Assembly (NCBI GenBank): GCA_020634855.1
Contig: JACKAU010000007.1
Coordinates: 186,001 to 250,000, forward strand
DNA length: 64,000 nucleotides
Reading direction: 5' to 3'
Source: Anaerolineales bacterium
GTDB lineage: Bacteria > Chloroflexota > Anaerolineae > 4572-78 > J111
Within the stretch, counting starts at the first letter, position 1. The number at the start of each line of letters is the position of its first letter. Positions 27,175 to 36,530 of the stretch are shown here, one piece after another. The position numbers and the translations under genes are program-made. The notes beneath the pieces are model-generated. The model ran no database searches. It was not told the origin of the DNA and saw only the letters and a program-made list of their open reading frames with translations.

Positions 27175-28371
27175 ATGCAGCTAGCAATAATTGTAACCAC
27201 CACTATCTTAGTCTTCTGCACCATCTACCCGCCGCAGGTGCTGCTACCCTTTTTTGCCGAGCGTTATGCCGTCACCGAGTCGCAGGCGGCGCTGCTGACG
27301 GCTATTCAAATGATTCCGCTGGGGATTGCTCCGCTGTCATACGGCTACATTCTGGAGTCGATATCGGCGGTAAAGCTGCTGAAATGGGCGATATTGGGAT
27401 TGGCGGTGGCGCAAGTAGCTTTTGTGTTGGCCGAAATGCTAACCGATTCCTTTGCTCTACTTATTGTTATTCGTTTTGGGCAGGGATTATTGCTGCCCGC
27501 CGCGATGACCTCGCTGATGACCTACCTATCCGGGGCCAGCGAGGGCCAGCGATTGCAGCGCAATATGTCAATCTATGTGGCGGCCACGATTGTGGGCGGC
27601 TATGCGGGGCGGCTGCTAACCGGTTTGACGGCTGAGTATGTCGGCTGGCGATATTTTTACTTTGCCTTAACTGTGCTGTTGTTAGGCAACTTTGTGGCGC
27701 TGGGGTGGCTTAAGAAAGAAATGGCCGTCAAAACCGGCCGACCCAACCCACGTATTATTCTGGATACGCTGCGCAGCGGCGATTACCTAAAAATCTATGG
27801 GATTATCTTCTGTATCTTTTTCGTTTTCTCCAGTTTTTTGAATTACTTACCGTTTCGCTTAACCGCGCTGTGGGGCCACCCATCGGAGTCGATGATTGGG
27901 TTTATGTACTCCGGTTATCTGGTAGGAGTGGTCATCTCATTGATCTCGCCGCGGCTCGTCATCGCGTTTGGGAGCGCTATCAACGCCATTATTGTGGGAT
28001 TAATCGGCTTTACCCTTATTTTATTGGTAACGATGACCACCAATACGTGGTTGTTGTTCAACGCACTACTGGTCTTCTGCGGCTCGATGTTTTTGGTCCA
28101 TTCGGTGGCGGTGGGATTGGTCAACCGGCTGGCCCGCGAGAACAAAGGCATGGTCAACGGTCTGTATGTCGCTTTCTACTACAGTGGGGGTGTGCTGGGA
28201 TCATACTTGCCGGGACTGATTTATGAACGCTTCGGCTGGTCGGTCTTTATCTGGACATTGTTTGCGGTTTGCGGGGTCAGCTTGGTCATCGCGTTCACCT
28301 ACAAATTTGGCTGGGGGAAGCACCATTATCAAGGAAGCCCGACTATTCCGGCAGCACACCATCAGGAGTGA
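27175..28371 (+). CDS. Major facilitator superfamily transporter
   Basis: A 398-residue membrane protein with about 12 hydrophobic segments, in the size range of drug/sugar efflux MFS carriers. It begins MQLAIIVTTTILVFCTIY and has an MFS fold-like 'RFGQGLLLPA' motif (loop before TM5) and 'GGYAGRLLTG' in TM5. The loop 2-3 motif A is weak (YGYILESISAVKLLKW), so substrate and direction are uncertain. I use the ATG at 27175 behind AAGGA instead of an upstream GTG at 27142. It is the last gene before a convergent glycosyltransferase and is separated from it by a GTTGG/CCAAC palindrome. Confidence 0.85.
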   Translation: MQLAIIVTTTILVFCTIYPPQVLLPFFAERYAVTESQAALLTAIQMIPLGIAPLSYGYILESISAVKLLKWAILGLAVAQVAFVLAEMLTDSFALLIVIRFGQGLLLPAAMTSLMTYLSGASEGQRLQRNMSIYVAATIVGGYAGRLLTGLTAEYVGWRYFYFALTVLLLGNFVALGWLKKEMAVKTGRPNPRIILDTLRSGDYLKIYGIIFCIFFVFSSFLNYLPFRLTALWGHPSESMIGFMYSGYLVGVVISLISPRLVIAFGSAINAIIVGLIGFTLILLVTMTTNTWLLFNALLVFCGSMFLVHSVAVGLVNRLARENKGMVNGLYVAFYYSGGVLGSYLPGLIYERFGWSVFIWTLFAVCGVSLVIAFTYKFGWGKHHYQGSPTIPAAHHQE

Positions 28372-28378
28372 AAATTCA

Positions 28379-28432
28379 GTTGGTTGGTTGGTTGGTTACT
28401 ATCCAACTATCAAACCAACCAACTAACTATCC
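28379..28432. repeat. GTTG tandem palindrome between convergent genes
   Basis: GTTGGTTGGTTGGTTGGTTA is followed by the roughly complementary AACCAACCAACTAAC. It could fold as a hairpin and act as a terminator for both the MFS gene and the glycosyltransferase gene, but it lacks a T-tract. Confidence 0.6.
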
Positions 28433-28435
28433 ACC

Positions 28436-29557
28436 TCACACAAAATGACACAACTCATCGGCAATTTGCAGCGAGGCCTGAGGTCGGGCCAGTCGAGCCG
28501 CGTTCTGCGACATGTGCTGGAGCGTGTCGTTGCCAGGCGTCATCCAATCGCAGATCAGTTGGGCCACATCCAGCGGCCGTCGAACATAGACGCCGGCCTC
28601 ATTTTCCTGAACATAGGCTACGTTACCGGTTTCCTGGCCGGGAATGTAGCCTAACAACACCGGCGGCAGCCCGGCGATAAACGCCTCGCTGATGGTGCCG
28701 GGGCCGGCCTTGGTGACCAGCACGTCCGAGGCACGCATCAAATCAGGCATATTATCGACAAAACCGTAGATACGGGTAGGAATTTCCCAGGTTACAGCCT
28801 CCAACTTATGCTTCAGCGCCCGATTACGTCCGGCCACAATGATCAGTTGGGCCTGCGGCGCTTGCCGGGCGATGTGGCGAGCCACCTTGTAGATTTTGCC
28901 AAATCCCTCGCCGCCGCCCATAACCATAATCGTATATCGCTCGGTTAATAGACCCAACTGCCGGCGGACAGTGGCTTTGTCCCGGTTCGATGCGGCAAAT
29001 TTCAAACTTACCGGCTGACCGTAGACGACCAGCTTTTCGGCCGGCATCCCAAATTTCAGCGCCCGGTCACGCGCTTGGTCAGTCGGCACAATGCAGCGCG
29101 TCACCTCCGGACAAATCCAGGAGGGGTGAAAGGTGACCATGTCGGTCACGATGGTGACAAACGGCGCCTTCAACCCGGCGGCATTGAGCCACTCCATCCC
29201 CGCTTGATTCATGACCGGATGAACCGATACGATTAAATCGGGCTGGACCTGTTTAATATAGTCAGCCCCACGTTGTTTAATAAACGGAAAAATAAACGTA
29301 AAGAGCCGACTTTGCACCGAGGCATACGCCGAGACACGCCACATTAGCCGCCACAACGGCAGGCCGGGGCCGGTGAGCCAACCGTAAAGGTCGGGCAGTC
29401 GATTAAACGGCCAGGGCGTATGATTTTTCCACATATCTTCGATGATGATGGTGTATTGGTTGGGGTGAAGATGCTGGATCGCTTCTTCAATGGCTTGGGC
29501 CGAGGCGCGATGCCCACCGCCGGTGTCAGACATCAGGAAAAGAATGGTCTTTTTCAC
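28436..29557 (-). CDS. MGDG-synthase-like processive glycolipid glycosyltransferase (GT28)
   Basis: A 373-residue GT-B enzyme. The N-terminus has DTGGGHRASAQAIEEA, the lipid-binding start of monogalactosyldiacylglycerol synthases and bacterial YpfP-like enzymes, and 'VSVHPVMNQAG' and 'VTDMVTFHPSW' match the same family. The C-terminal donor-binding region is 'VTKAGPGTISEAFIAGLPPVLL' followed by PGQETGN. It should transfer a sugar from UDP-Gal or UDP-Glc to diacylglycerol at the inner face of the membrane. It adds glycolipid synthesis to the phospholipid genes at 16.8-18.9 kb. Confidence 0.85.
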   Translation of the reverse strand: MKKTILFLMSDTGGGHRASAQAIEEAIQHLHPNQYTIIIEDMWKNHTPWPFNRLPDLYGWLTGPGLPLWRLMWRVSAYASVQSRLFTFIFPFIKQRGADYIKQVQPDLIVSVHPVMNQAGMEWLNAAGLKAPFVTIVTDMVTFHPSWICPEVTRCIVPTDQARDRALKFGMPAEKLVVYGQPVSLKFAASNRDKATVRRQLGLLTERYTIMVMGGGEGFGKIYKVARHIARQAPQAQLIIVAGRNRALKHKLEAVTWEIPTRIYGFVDNMPDLMRASDVLVTKAGPGTISEAFIAGLPPVLLGYIPGQETGNVAYVQENEAGVYVRRPLDVAQLICDWMTPGNDTLQHMSQNAARLARPQASLQIADELCHFV

Positions 29558-29777
29558 GACACCCTCTCCTTTGTGAAAAATTAGACATTCCTGATTAATA
29601 ATTATACCCCAAAATACATACCAGCTATAATTCTGACGGCTTTAATATTAATGTTTTCCTACTTTATGGGTGACTCTGTAGCGACAACACACTACCACAA
29701 AAATTAGGGGGCAAAGAACGTTAAAACCGCTAAGTTGTATAGAGTTGGATAATGTGATAAAATTCTCAGATAAACGA
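29558..29777. other. AT-rich intergenic stretch
   Basis: Divergent spacer between the glycosyltransferase and the 114-residue protein. It holds AT-rich promoter-like words on both strands (TATAAT at 29626-29631 on plus; the reverse complement of TATAAT near 29600) but no convincing -35 partner. No ORF with a ribosome binding site was seen. Confidence 0.4.
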
Positions 29778-29806
29778 AAAAGACGCGCATCAATTGCGCC
29801 GTCTTT
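29778..29806 (+). promoter_or_regulatory. 5' leader hairpin I
   Basis: AAAGACG-CGCA pairs with TGCG-CCGTCTTT around a TCAAT loop, with one bulged base. It is the first of three hairpins upstream of the 114-residue protein gene. Confidence 0.6.
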
Positions 29807-29813
29807 GTTTGAC

Positions 29814-29860
29814 GAGGAAGTCCTCTAGCACGAAATTTTTTCTGTGCCGGAGGATTTTTT
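29814..29860 (+). promoter_or_regulatory. Attenuator-like leader with competing hairpins and sequestered Shine-Dalgarno
   Basis: TCCTC (29821-29825) can pair with GAGGA just upstream (29814-29818) or with GAGGA downstream (29850-29854). The second pairing, extended by GCAC/GTGC, gives a hairpin followed by TTTTTT (29855-29860), the form of an intrinsic terminator. The downstream GGAGGA is also a strong Shine-Dalgarno for a 6-codon ORF at 29865. The two folds exclude each other, as in attenuators or translational switches. Confidence 0.55.
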
Positions 29861-29864
29861 ATTT

Positions 29865-29885
29865 ATGACCGTATCAACTTTATGA
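29865..29885 (+). CDS. 6-residue leader peptide ORF (MTVSTL)
   Basis: ATG ACC GTA TCA ACT TTA TGA follows GGAGGA by 10 bases and ends just before the AAAGGA of the 114-residue gene. It may be the ribosome-occupied part of the leader switch. It could also be chance. Confidence 0.35.
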   Translation: MTVSTL

Positions 29886-29900
29886 AAGGATCTGTTTTCT

Positions 29901-30245
29901 ATGTCTACCCAACTTCCCCCGCTCCATCACACCATTACCAACCGGCTTCAGAGCAGCGACCAGGATGTATGGGAATTTGTCTGTCCTACCTGTGGCTATC
30001 GAGCGCATTATTTTGTCCCCAATGGTGACAGTGCGCCCTATCTAAAAATCATAAGCCCCGGTAATCCTAAAGCACGACATACCAGTAACTGTAGCCGATC
30101 AACTTCGGCTCAAGCCCAACCTCACGTTATCGAGAAACCTGTTGAAGCTGAGAACGAAGCATGGCTAACGCCTCAAATACGGCAGCAAATGGAAGAGCTG
30201 CTCAAAGATGTCGATATGGGTGACTTCGGCCTCCGCTCGCGCTGA
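29901..30245 (+). CDS. Small Cys/His protein of unknown function
   Basis: 114 residues, not recognised. Residues 30-55 hold 'FVCPTCGYRAHYF', a CxxC plus His arrangement that may bind zinc. A second Cys/His pair lies about 30 residues later (ARHTSNCS), so one metal site of the zinc-ribbon type is possible. The C-terminus is helical and acidic (EMEELLKDVDMGDF-like; the actual string is QQMEELLKDVDMGDF). Its start is set by AAAGGA ten bases upstream. The elaborate leader in front of it suggests regulated expression. Confidence 0.6.
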   Translation: MSTQLPPLHHTITNRLQSSDQDVWEFVCPTCGYRAHYFVPNGDSAPYLKIISPGNPKARHTSNCSRSTSAQAQPHVIEKPVEAENEAWLTPQIRQQMEELLKDVDMGDFGLRSR

Positions 30246-30482
30246 TGCATCGGCCCAATCCCCCGTTATTTGCGTTCTAAGCTTGAGATAACAGAACGCG
30301 ATTGATTCCACAGACCACATTGTGGTGTTCTCCCGGCGCCATTGCCCTAGCGCATCGATCCCGGAAAACAATCCCGTTGTAAATTTACGAGCAATTTAAC
30401 GATAGCCATAATTCATGGTATCTTTCAGCAGTTCAATTTCAGACTGCGCAGCGGCACGACCCTGCAAGGAGGATACACATTC

Positions 30483-30905
30483 ATGGCTTGGTTCCAACGC
30501 ACCTTTCGCTTACCGGCCTTTCGACGCGGCTTTCATCTGGTGACAGATCAGGTGGCGTCGAACGTGCCGGAGATAGGCCGGGTTAATATTGGCCTGGCGC
30601 ACATTTTCATTCACCACACCTCAGCCGGCTTAACCCTGAACGAAAACGCCGACCCGACCGTACGCGTCGATTTCGAGAGCCATTTCAACAAAATGGTGCC
30701 TGAAAACGCGCCCTATTACAAACACAACTATGAAGGCTCCGACGATATGCCGGCCCACATCAAAGCCTCGCTGTTGGGCAACTCGCTGACGATCCCGATT
30801 ACCAATGGGCGGTTGAATTTGGGGACGTGGCAGGGCATCTATCTATGCGAACACCGCAACCACGCTTCGGGCCGGCGGATTACGGTGACGATCCAAGGCG
30901 AGTAA
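30483..30905 (+). CDS. YjbQ/UPF0047 family protein
   Basis: 140 residues of the YjbQ family, which in some bacteria has weak thiamine-phosphate synthase activity. Signatures: 'IFIHHTSAGLTLNENADPTV' with the conserved His and Asn, 'HNYEGSDDMPAHIKASLLG', 'LNLGTWQGIYLCEHR' at the end. Length is normal. The ATG has AAGGAGGAT upstream. In vivo role is not settled for the family. Confidence 0.92.
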   Translation: MAWFQRTFRLPAFRRGFHLVTDQVASNVPEIGRVNIGLAHIFIHHTSAGLTLNENADPTVRVDFESHFNKMVPENAPYYKHNYEGSDDMPAHIKASLLGNSLTIPITNGRLNLGTWQGIYLCEHRNHASGRRITVTIQGE

Positions 30906-30949
30906 CTTCGCCGTCGCGGTGAGCTTGACCGGTCGAACCCAAAACTTGG

Positions 30950-33367
30950 TTATTGATAGGCCAGGCTCTCGCGGACGCTCATCTGCGTCGCTCGATGGGC
31001 CGGAAACCAACTGGCGATGATAGCGATGACGGTCACAATCACCAGCCAGTAGAGCGCCCCGGTTGGACTGTATTTGAAAAGGATGTCGTTGTCGGCGGCT
31101 TCAGACAAGATTTGAGTAAAGCCGTACGCGGCGGGCAGGCTTAAGACCGCCGCGATGCCCCAACTCAGCCAGCCCAATAGCAGCCCCTCGCCGATGAACA
31201 TCCCGGCAATCGAGGCCGACGATGCGCCGATAGCCCGCATCACTCCGATTTCGCGCTGCCGTTCGAGCACGTTGAGCGACAGAATACCGCTCAGCGCTAC
31301 ACCGCCCACCAGCCCGATCAGCAGCGCCATCCCTCCCAGCAGCGCGATAATCACCCCAAAATTGTTCAGAATCAACTCGATGATTTGGCCGGCCGTGTCT
31401 CGCCCAAAAAAGAGTCCGTGGGCGTCGATCTTGAAGTGACGCTGCTCGTAGAACTGCCGCAGGGCTTGGGCCATCGCCGCTTCCCCGGCGGCATCCGTAC
31501 GGGTGGTTTGAATCCAAATCGTACTGGCCCGGTTCAGGCTGCCGATCTCCCGTAGCAAGGTATCACGCGGCGCGTACGCCGAACGCACCAGCACCGGATC
31601 GAGGAACAGCCCCACCACCTCCCACTCTGATTTACCGTGGGGGCCTTGATCAAAGATTACCCGGTCGCCGACACTGATGCCGGTTTTATGAGCCAGCCTT
31701 TCATTGAGGACAACCGCATAGGTGTCGCCGGGTTGCAGCCAGCGTCCGGCTTCTAGGTGCGGGCCGTATAAGCGGGTCGGCAGGGGAACGCCGAACAACT
31801 GCACGGATTGATCTTCATTCGATTGAGGCCGGTCGGCCGGCCACATCTTGGGCGACGACAGGCCCCACATCTCCACCGCTTCGACGCCCGGCTGGGCCAG
31901 CGTCAGCGCCTCGATCTGCTCGATGCGTTCCGGCTGTTCAAATTGAAAGGCTACATCGAACCGCAGGATCGAAAACAGGACATCGCCAAAGGTATAGGTG
32001 ACGGACTGCTGCGTACTGACCACCATCATAAAAATCACGCCGCTACTCACCAAAGTAGCCTGCGTGAGCAGCACGCGCCATTTGTTGCGGAAGGTATTGC
32101 TCACCGTCAACAGCAGCAGGCGTGGCGCGCGCTGCGCCCCGGCCAGCAGCCGCTCCAAGAAACCGGTCGGCACCGTGAGGCCGTAGGTACTGATGGCCTC
32201 TCGCACGGTGATGCGTACCGCCGTCCGCAGGGGGCCTAAGGAAGCCAGAATGGGAGCGAGCATGGTGATGGCGAGTTGGGCCAAGATTGCCGGCGGCGAG
32301 AGGCTAAAGGGGCCGGGGGTGATGTTAAAGACGTTGATAAAGAACATGTACAGCCCATAGGCCCCCAGCACGCCTAACGGCGCCGACACGATAAAGGCCA
32401 GCAGGCCGTAAATCAAGATGTTAGACAGATAGATCAGCAAGATTTGACCGCTGCCGGCGCCGACCGCTTTCATCATGCCAATCTGGTTGACCTGCCGGCT
32501 GACCACGCCGTTGATGGTATTGTAGACCAGCAGCAGCCCCAGCAACAGGGCCAGACCCGCCATCACCCCCATAATCACAAAGATGCTGTCCAGGTTAGAT
32601 TGCAAATAGTAGACGGACGGGTCGGCCACGCGGCGGGGTTGATCGGGCGGTGGGGCCGCGCCGGTCACTTCGATGTCCTGCTTCTCCAGGCGATCCTGCA
32701 TCCGGTCGGCGATGGCCGTCACCGTCGTTTCATCGTAAACCGGCGCGCCGGCCAGAATACGGTTGAAGTTGGTACTGCCGGTCAGTTCTCCCAACCGAGT
32801 ACGAGTAGTATAGAATTGGGCCGTACCGCCGAAACCGGGCGGCAAGTTGGTCAGGTTGGTCACCACCCCGCCCAGCGGCACGGTGTATTCTCGATCATTC
32901 AGCCGAATATAAACCACACCGCCCTCTTGCAGACCGAAGGCGGTATCATCTCCTTTTTCAAAGGCAAAGACCTTGCGGGTGGGCCACTGGCCGCTCAACA
33001 ACTGCGATTGATTGTAGCGCTGGTCGGTGTAATCGTCGCGGGCAATCAAACCGCCGGTCTGCCAGGCGTCGGTTGGGGCGAGCCGCCATTCGAGCGTGGT
33101 TTGGATATAGCCCTCGACCTGCTCGACGCCGCGAATGCCCTTCAGCGAGGTCAGCATGGCGTCATCGACCGCCGGATCGACCGCCAGCGTGATCATCGCC
33201 GGCGACGAGGCTCGCCAGCTTTCGCCGGCCCGCGCCTGGAACATATTGCGCCCGCCGATGATCATCCCGATGGCAAACGCGCCGATAGCGATAATGAACA
33301 CGATTTGCAGGGTGCGGCCTTTGTGCTGCCACACTTCGTTCCAGATTTTGTGACGAATGACGCCCAT
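30950..33367 (-). CDS. ABC transporter permease with two FtsX domains
   Basis: 805 residues. An N-terminal transmembrane helix precedes a long extracytoplasmic domain. Two FtsX-type permease cores are visible: 'LDSIFVIMGVMAGLALLLGL' through 'NQIGMMKAVGAG', and 'LSGILSLNVLERQREIGVMR' near the end. This is the MacB/LolC-like type that moves lipoproteins, peptides or antimicrobials using mechanotransmission. No ATPase gene lies beside it, so it must use a subunit from elsewhere. The start at 33367 has GGAG at a spacing of 8; the longer frame runs into a repeat and is rejected. Confidence 0.85.
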   Translation of the reverse strand: MGVIRHKIWNEVWQHKGRTLQIVFIIAIGAFAIGMIIGGRNMFQARAGESWRASSPAMITLAVDPAVDDAMLTSLKGIRGVEQVEGYIQTTLEWRLAPTDAWQTGGLIARDDYTDQRYNQSQLLSGQWPTRKVFAFEKGDDTAFGLQEGGVVYIRLNDREYTVPLGGVVTNLTNLPPGFGGTAQFYTTRTRLGELTGSTNFNRILAGAPVYDETTVTAIADRMQDRLEKQDIEVTGAAPPPDQPRRVADPSVYYLQSNLDSIFVIMGVMAGLALLLGLLLVYNTINGVVSRQVNQIGMMKAVGAGSGQILLIYLSNILIYGLLAFIVSAPLGVLGAYGLYMFFINVFNITPGPFSLSPPAILAQLAITMLAPILASLGPLRTAVRITVREAISTYGLTVPTGFLERLLAGAQRAPRLLLLTVSNTFRNKWRVLLTQATLVSSGVIFMMVVSTQQSVTYTFGDVLFSILRFDVAFQFEQPERIEQIEALTLAQPGVEAVEMWGLSSPKMWPADRPQSNEDQSVQLFGVPLPTRLYGPHLEAGRWLQPGDTYAVVLNERLAHKTGISVGDRVIFDQGPHGKSEWEVVGLFLDPVLVRSAYAPRDTLLREIGSLNRASTIWIQTTRTDAAGEAAMAQALRQFYEQRHFKIDAHGLFFGRDTAGQIIELILNNFGVIIALLGGMALLIGLVGGVALSGILSLNVLERQREIGVMRAIGASSASIAGMFIGEGLLLGWLSWGIAAVLSLPAAYGFTQILSEAADNDILFKYSPTGALYWLVIVTVIAIIASWFPAHRATQMSVRESLAYQ

Positions 33368-33385
33368 AGGGTTACTCCATTTTGG

Positions 33386-33428
33386 ATTGACGACTGACGA
33401 TTGATGGCTGATGATTGATGATTGATGA
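33386..33428. repeat. GATTGATGA-type low-complexity run
   Basis: Repeats of GACGATTGATGGCTGATGAT-like words directly upstream of the permease start. It falls in its 5' region and could be read in frame as QSSIISHQSS, but the start codon lies after it. Confidence 0.65.
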
Positions 33429-33518
33429 AAGCAATCGCCGCTTGTCATTTACCATCAGTATAACCATAGGCGAGGGGAGTTGTCGGGTACCAAAAGGCGT
33501 ATTATGGGGGTATTTACT

Positions 33519-33629
33519 CAATGTCATTAAGTTAGCGACTGGCGCTGGCCCCCCTAACCCCCCAGCGGGGGGAATTTGACGTCTTTCTTCCCCCTTTGGG
33601 GGGCCGGGGGGCTTAACTTCATGACATTG
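33519..33629. mobile_element. MITE-like element with 17-18 bp terminal inverted repeats
   Basis: The left end CAATGTCATTAAGTTAGC matches the complement of the right end (CAATGTCATGAAGTTAAGC) with one mismatch and one gap. Inside lie two C/G-rich hairpins (CCCCCC with GGGGGG). It has no coding capacity and ends 8 bases before the LuxR-type gene's stop codon, so it may supply that gene's terminator. Confidence 0.6.
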
Positions 33630-33637
33630 GGTATCTA

Positions 33638-36406
33638 CTAGGACAGCAACTCGAGCGCGTTAGCCCGGACCAACGCCTGGGTTCGGCTGTGGACGCCGAG
33701 CTTGCCGTAGATGTTGTTGAGGTGTTTTTTGACCGTCCCCGGCGCGATGACCAGCAGCCGAGCGATCTCTTTGTTCGATTTGCCGGCGGCGATGAGGCGC
33801 AAGACCTCGAGTTCACGCTCGCTGAGCGGCTCGATCAACGGTTGGGGAGCGGCGGCTGAAGGTGGTTGGTGGTTCTGGCTAACAGCCGTGTCAGTCGGAT
33901 TATGGGGGCAGACGGCCAGCAGTTTACGAATGTATTCTGCCCGCCGGCGGCCTTCCGGAGAAGCGATAACCCGGTTCAGCAGCGCTGCGACGGGAGGGCC
34001 TTCATCGACAAAAAGACGGATGAAGCCTTCCGGTTCGGCCAGGGCCAGTGCTTGGGCGAGCGAGGTCACCGCCTGCGGCAAATCGTTTGCCGCTTGGTGG
34101 GCCAGGGCTTGGAGCAGCAAAATCTCGATGACGCTGCGACCGCGCCCCTGTTTGGCTGCGCGAGGATATAACGCCGCGAGTAGTTGAAGGGCTTTTTGGG
34201 CAGGCCGATCATCGGCTTTATCCAGCATCGAGGCAGCGGGCAGGAGTGCGGCCGCTGGCAATTCGGAGGTCGCAGCCTGGGCGATGAGAATGCGGGCCAG
34301 TGTAAGCTGTTTGAACTCGTGGAAATGATACATCTCATCCAAGTCAGCCGGCGAGCCGGCAGCGGCATTCAGGTTATCGGCGGCCCAGCGACCGGCAGCG
34401 ATCAGGTTGCCTTGTTTGAGCCACAGACGAGCGCGATACGCCGCCAAATTGCGATGAACCGGCAGGCTAAAACTTTGAATGAGCTGTTCGGCCTGAGCTA
34501 TCGCGGTAAACGCGCCGGCGGTATCGCCCTGAGCTTGCTTCAGATTGATTTCAATAATGTGGGCATCAAATGTGACCATTTCACCCATTTGCCGACTTAA
34601 GTCGAGACCTTGGGCAATATGCTGGGCGGCAACTTCCAGATCGTTCCACTCATACCACAGCGCGGCCAGCCCGATATAGATTTGCCCGGCGCCCGGCAGC
34701 AAGTGGCCCTCCGGCGTTGTGGCTAACGCCAGCGCTTGTCGATAGGTGGCCAGCGACTGATGCAGTTGCCCCTGCCAAATCTGCCCCTCGGCCATTTGGC
34801 AGCGGACGACAATCGCCACCAGCAGGTTGCCGCTCTTTTGGCTCAGATCGGCCACTTCGGTGAAGATGTGCAGGGCGGTTTCAACATCGCCATCGAAGTA
34901 ATAAGGAATGCCCCTGGTCAGGGCGGTGATGCCCCGCAGGAATGGATCATCGGCCGGCAGCAGAGCCAGCGCTTGCCGGGTGAGGGTGTTCACGCGCGGG
35001 ACATCGCCCCGGAACAGCGCCATAAAGGCCCGCATAGCGGCGACCTGCCCCAGAATGGCCGGGGCCGCCTCGGGCGTGTCGGCCTGGTTTAAACGTTGCT
35101 CCGCCTCTTCGGCCTGACCGTTGAGGACAAAGGCCCAGGCGTGAAAAATGCACAGTCGAGGCTGGGTCTCGACCATTGTTTCGGGCAGCGCATTGAGCCA
35201 TTTGAGCAGGGTGCTGATTTCGCTGCGCATGAGCATCGCCTGGCCGACCTGCTCGATCAGCTGCGCGGCGTACTCGAAATCCGACCCGCTCAGGGCGTGG
35301 TGAATGGCCTCGGTCATCAGCCCGTGCTGCGCGTGCCAGCGGCTGCTGCGGCGGTGCAGCGGGGCGATTTGCTCCGGGTGGAGCGCTTGCAACCGGTGAC
35401 GTAGCGCCTCGGCAAAGAGATGGTGGTAGCGATACCAACAGCGCTCGCTATCTAGCGGCAGTACAAACAGGTTGGCCTGCTCCAGGCGCTCCAGCATGGC
35501 CTGACTGTGGGGCCGCTCGGTGACGGCATCGCATAAGGGGCCGGACAGCCGGTTGAGCAGCGAGGTTTGCAGCAAAAAGCGGCGAACCTCTACGGGCTGC
35601 TGCTGAAAAACCTCATCCATAAGATAATCGAGAATATAGCGGTGGCTGCCGGTGAAACTGTTGAGGAAGGCGGTCAGATCGCTGCGACCCTGCATCGATA
35701 GGGCGGCCATTTGCAGCCCGGCCGCCCAGCCTTCGGTGTGGGTTTCCAACGCGGCGATATCGGCCGGGGCCAGGTTTAAGCCCATCACCCGGTTGAGGAA
35801 CGTTGCCGTCTCGTCAACGGTGAAGCGCAGGTCATTTTCTCGAATTTCGACCAGGTGATGCCGGGCGCGTAAACGGGCCAGCGGCGCGGGCGGATCGATC
35901 CGAGTGGTCAGAACCAGGTGCATCGCGGGCGGCAGATGCTCCAGCAGAAAGGTCAGGGCGTCGTGAATGGCCGGGGTAGTGATGACGTGATAATCGTCCA
36001 GCACCAGGGCAAAGGGCGTGGTAATGGCGCTGACCTCATTGATGAAGCGGGTGAGGATGAGCTGGGGCAACGCCGGCTGGGGCGACTGTAGCAGTTCCAA
36101 CAGCGGCTGACCGAAACCCGGCTCAATCGTATCGAGTGCGGCGATGACGTAGGTCAGAAAGCGGGCCGGATCGTTGTCGTCATCATCGAGGGCCAACCAG
36201 GCCATCGGCAGCGTTTGGCCGGCCGGCGACGCCCGCCACTCGCCGACCAGGGTGGTTTTGCCGAACCCGGCGGGCGCGGAAATCAGCGTCAACGGGCCAG
36301 TGAGGCCCTCGCTCAGCCGCGCCAGCAGCCGGGGCCGCGCCACGAGATCGCGGCGCACCGCCGGGAAATAGAGTTTGGTGGTTATTAGGGATGCCGCAGC
36401 CGACAC
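33638..36406 (-). CDS. MalT-like LuxR-family transcriptional activator (LAL)
   Basis: 922 residues. The N-terminal STAND ATPase has Walker A ISAPAGFGKTTLVGEW and a Walker B-like 'FALVLDDYHVI'. A central TPR-like helical region spans about 400-800. The C-terminus carries a LuxR helix-turn-helix: 'LSERELEVLRLIAAGKSNKEI' with 'VIAPGTVKKHLNNIYGKLGV'. Proteins of this type bind an inducer with ATP and activate transcription. The target is unknown; the neighbouring permease is one candidate. Confidence 0.92.
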   Translation of the reverse strand: MSAAASLITTKLYFPAVRRDLVARPRLLARLSEGLTGPLTLISAPAGFGKTTLVGEWRASPAGQTLPMAWLALDDDDNDPARFLTYVIAALDTIEPGFGQPLLELLQSPQPALPQLILTRFINEVSAITTPFALVLDDYHVITTPAIHDALTFLLEHLPPAMHLVLTTRIDPPAPLARLRARHHLVEIRENDLRFTVDETATFLNRVMGLNLAPADIAALETHTEGWAAGLQMAALSMQGRSDLTAFLNSFTGSHRYILDYLMDEVFQQQPVEVRRFLLQTSLLNRLSGPLCDAVTERPHSQAMLERLEQANLFVLPLDSERCWYRYHHLFAEALRHRLQALHPEQIAPLHRRSSRWHAQHGLMTEAIHHALSGSDFEYAAQLIEQVGQAMLMRSEISTLLKWLNALPETMVETQPRLCIFHAWAFVLNGQAEEAEQRLNQADTPEAAPAILGQVAAMRAFMALFRGDVPRVNTLTRQALALLPADDPFLRGITALTRGIPYYFDGDVETALHIFTEVADLSQKSGNLLVAIVVRCQMAEGQIWQGQLHQSLATYRQALALATTPEGHLLPGAGQIYIGLAALWYEWNDLEVAAQHIAQGLDLSRQMGEMVTFDAHIIEINLKQAQGDTAGAFTAIAQAEQLIQSFSLPVHRNLAAYRARLWLKQGNLIAAGRWAADNLNAAAGSPADLDEMYHFHEFKQLTLARILIAQAATSELPAAALLPAASMLDKADDRPAQKALQLLAALYPRAAKQGRGRSVIEILLLQALAHQAANDLPQAVTSLAQALALAEPEGFIRLFVDEGPPVAALLNRVIASPEGRRRAEYIRKLLAVCPHNPTDTAVSQNHQPPSAAAPQPLIEPLSERELEVLRLIAAGKSNKEIARLLVIAPGTVKKHLNNIYGKLGVHSRTQALVRANALELLS

Positions 36407-36476
36407 GTTAGACCTCCACGTTCATTGTAGTCGAGGCGGGGCGCAGGGCCAAACGGGCAAGGGGTTCTCTGGAAAT

Positions 36477-36530
36477 AGGTAGTTAGATGTCGGTAGCCGG
36501 TAGTCGGATGTCAGTAGGCGGTAGGTTGAT
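36477..36530. repeat. GTAG/GTCGGTAG low-complexity run
   Basis: Runs of GGTAGTTAGATGTCGGTAGC-like words in the long gene-free stretch after the LuxR gene start. Same style as the runs at 52730 and 54620. Confidence 0.55.

Noticed and set aside
33548..33612. Simple intrinsic terminator
   Set aside because: The C/G-rich hairpins lie inside a longer inverted-end element and are not followed by a T-tract on the relevant strand.
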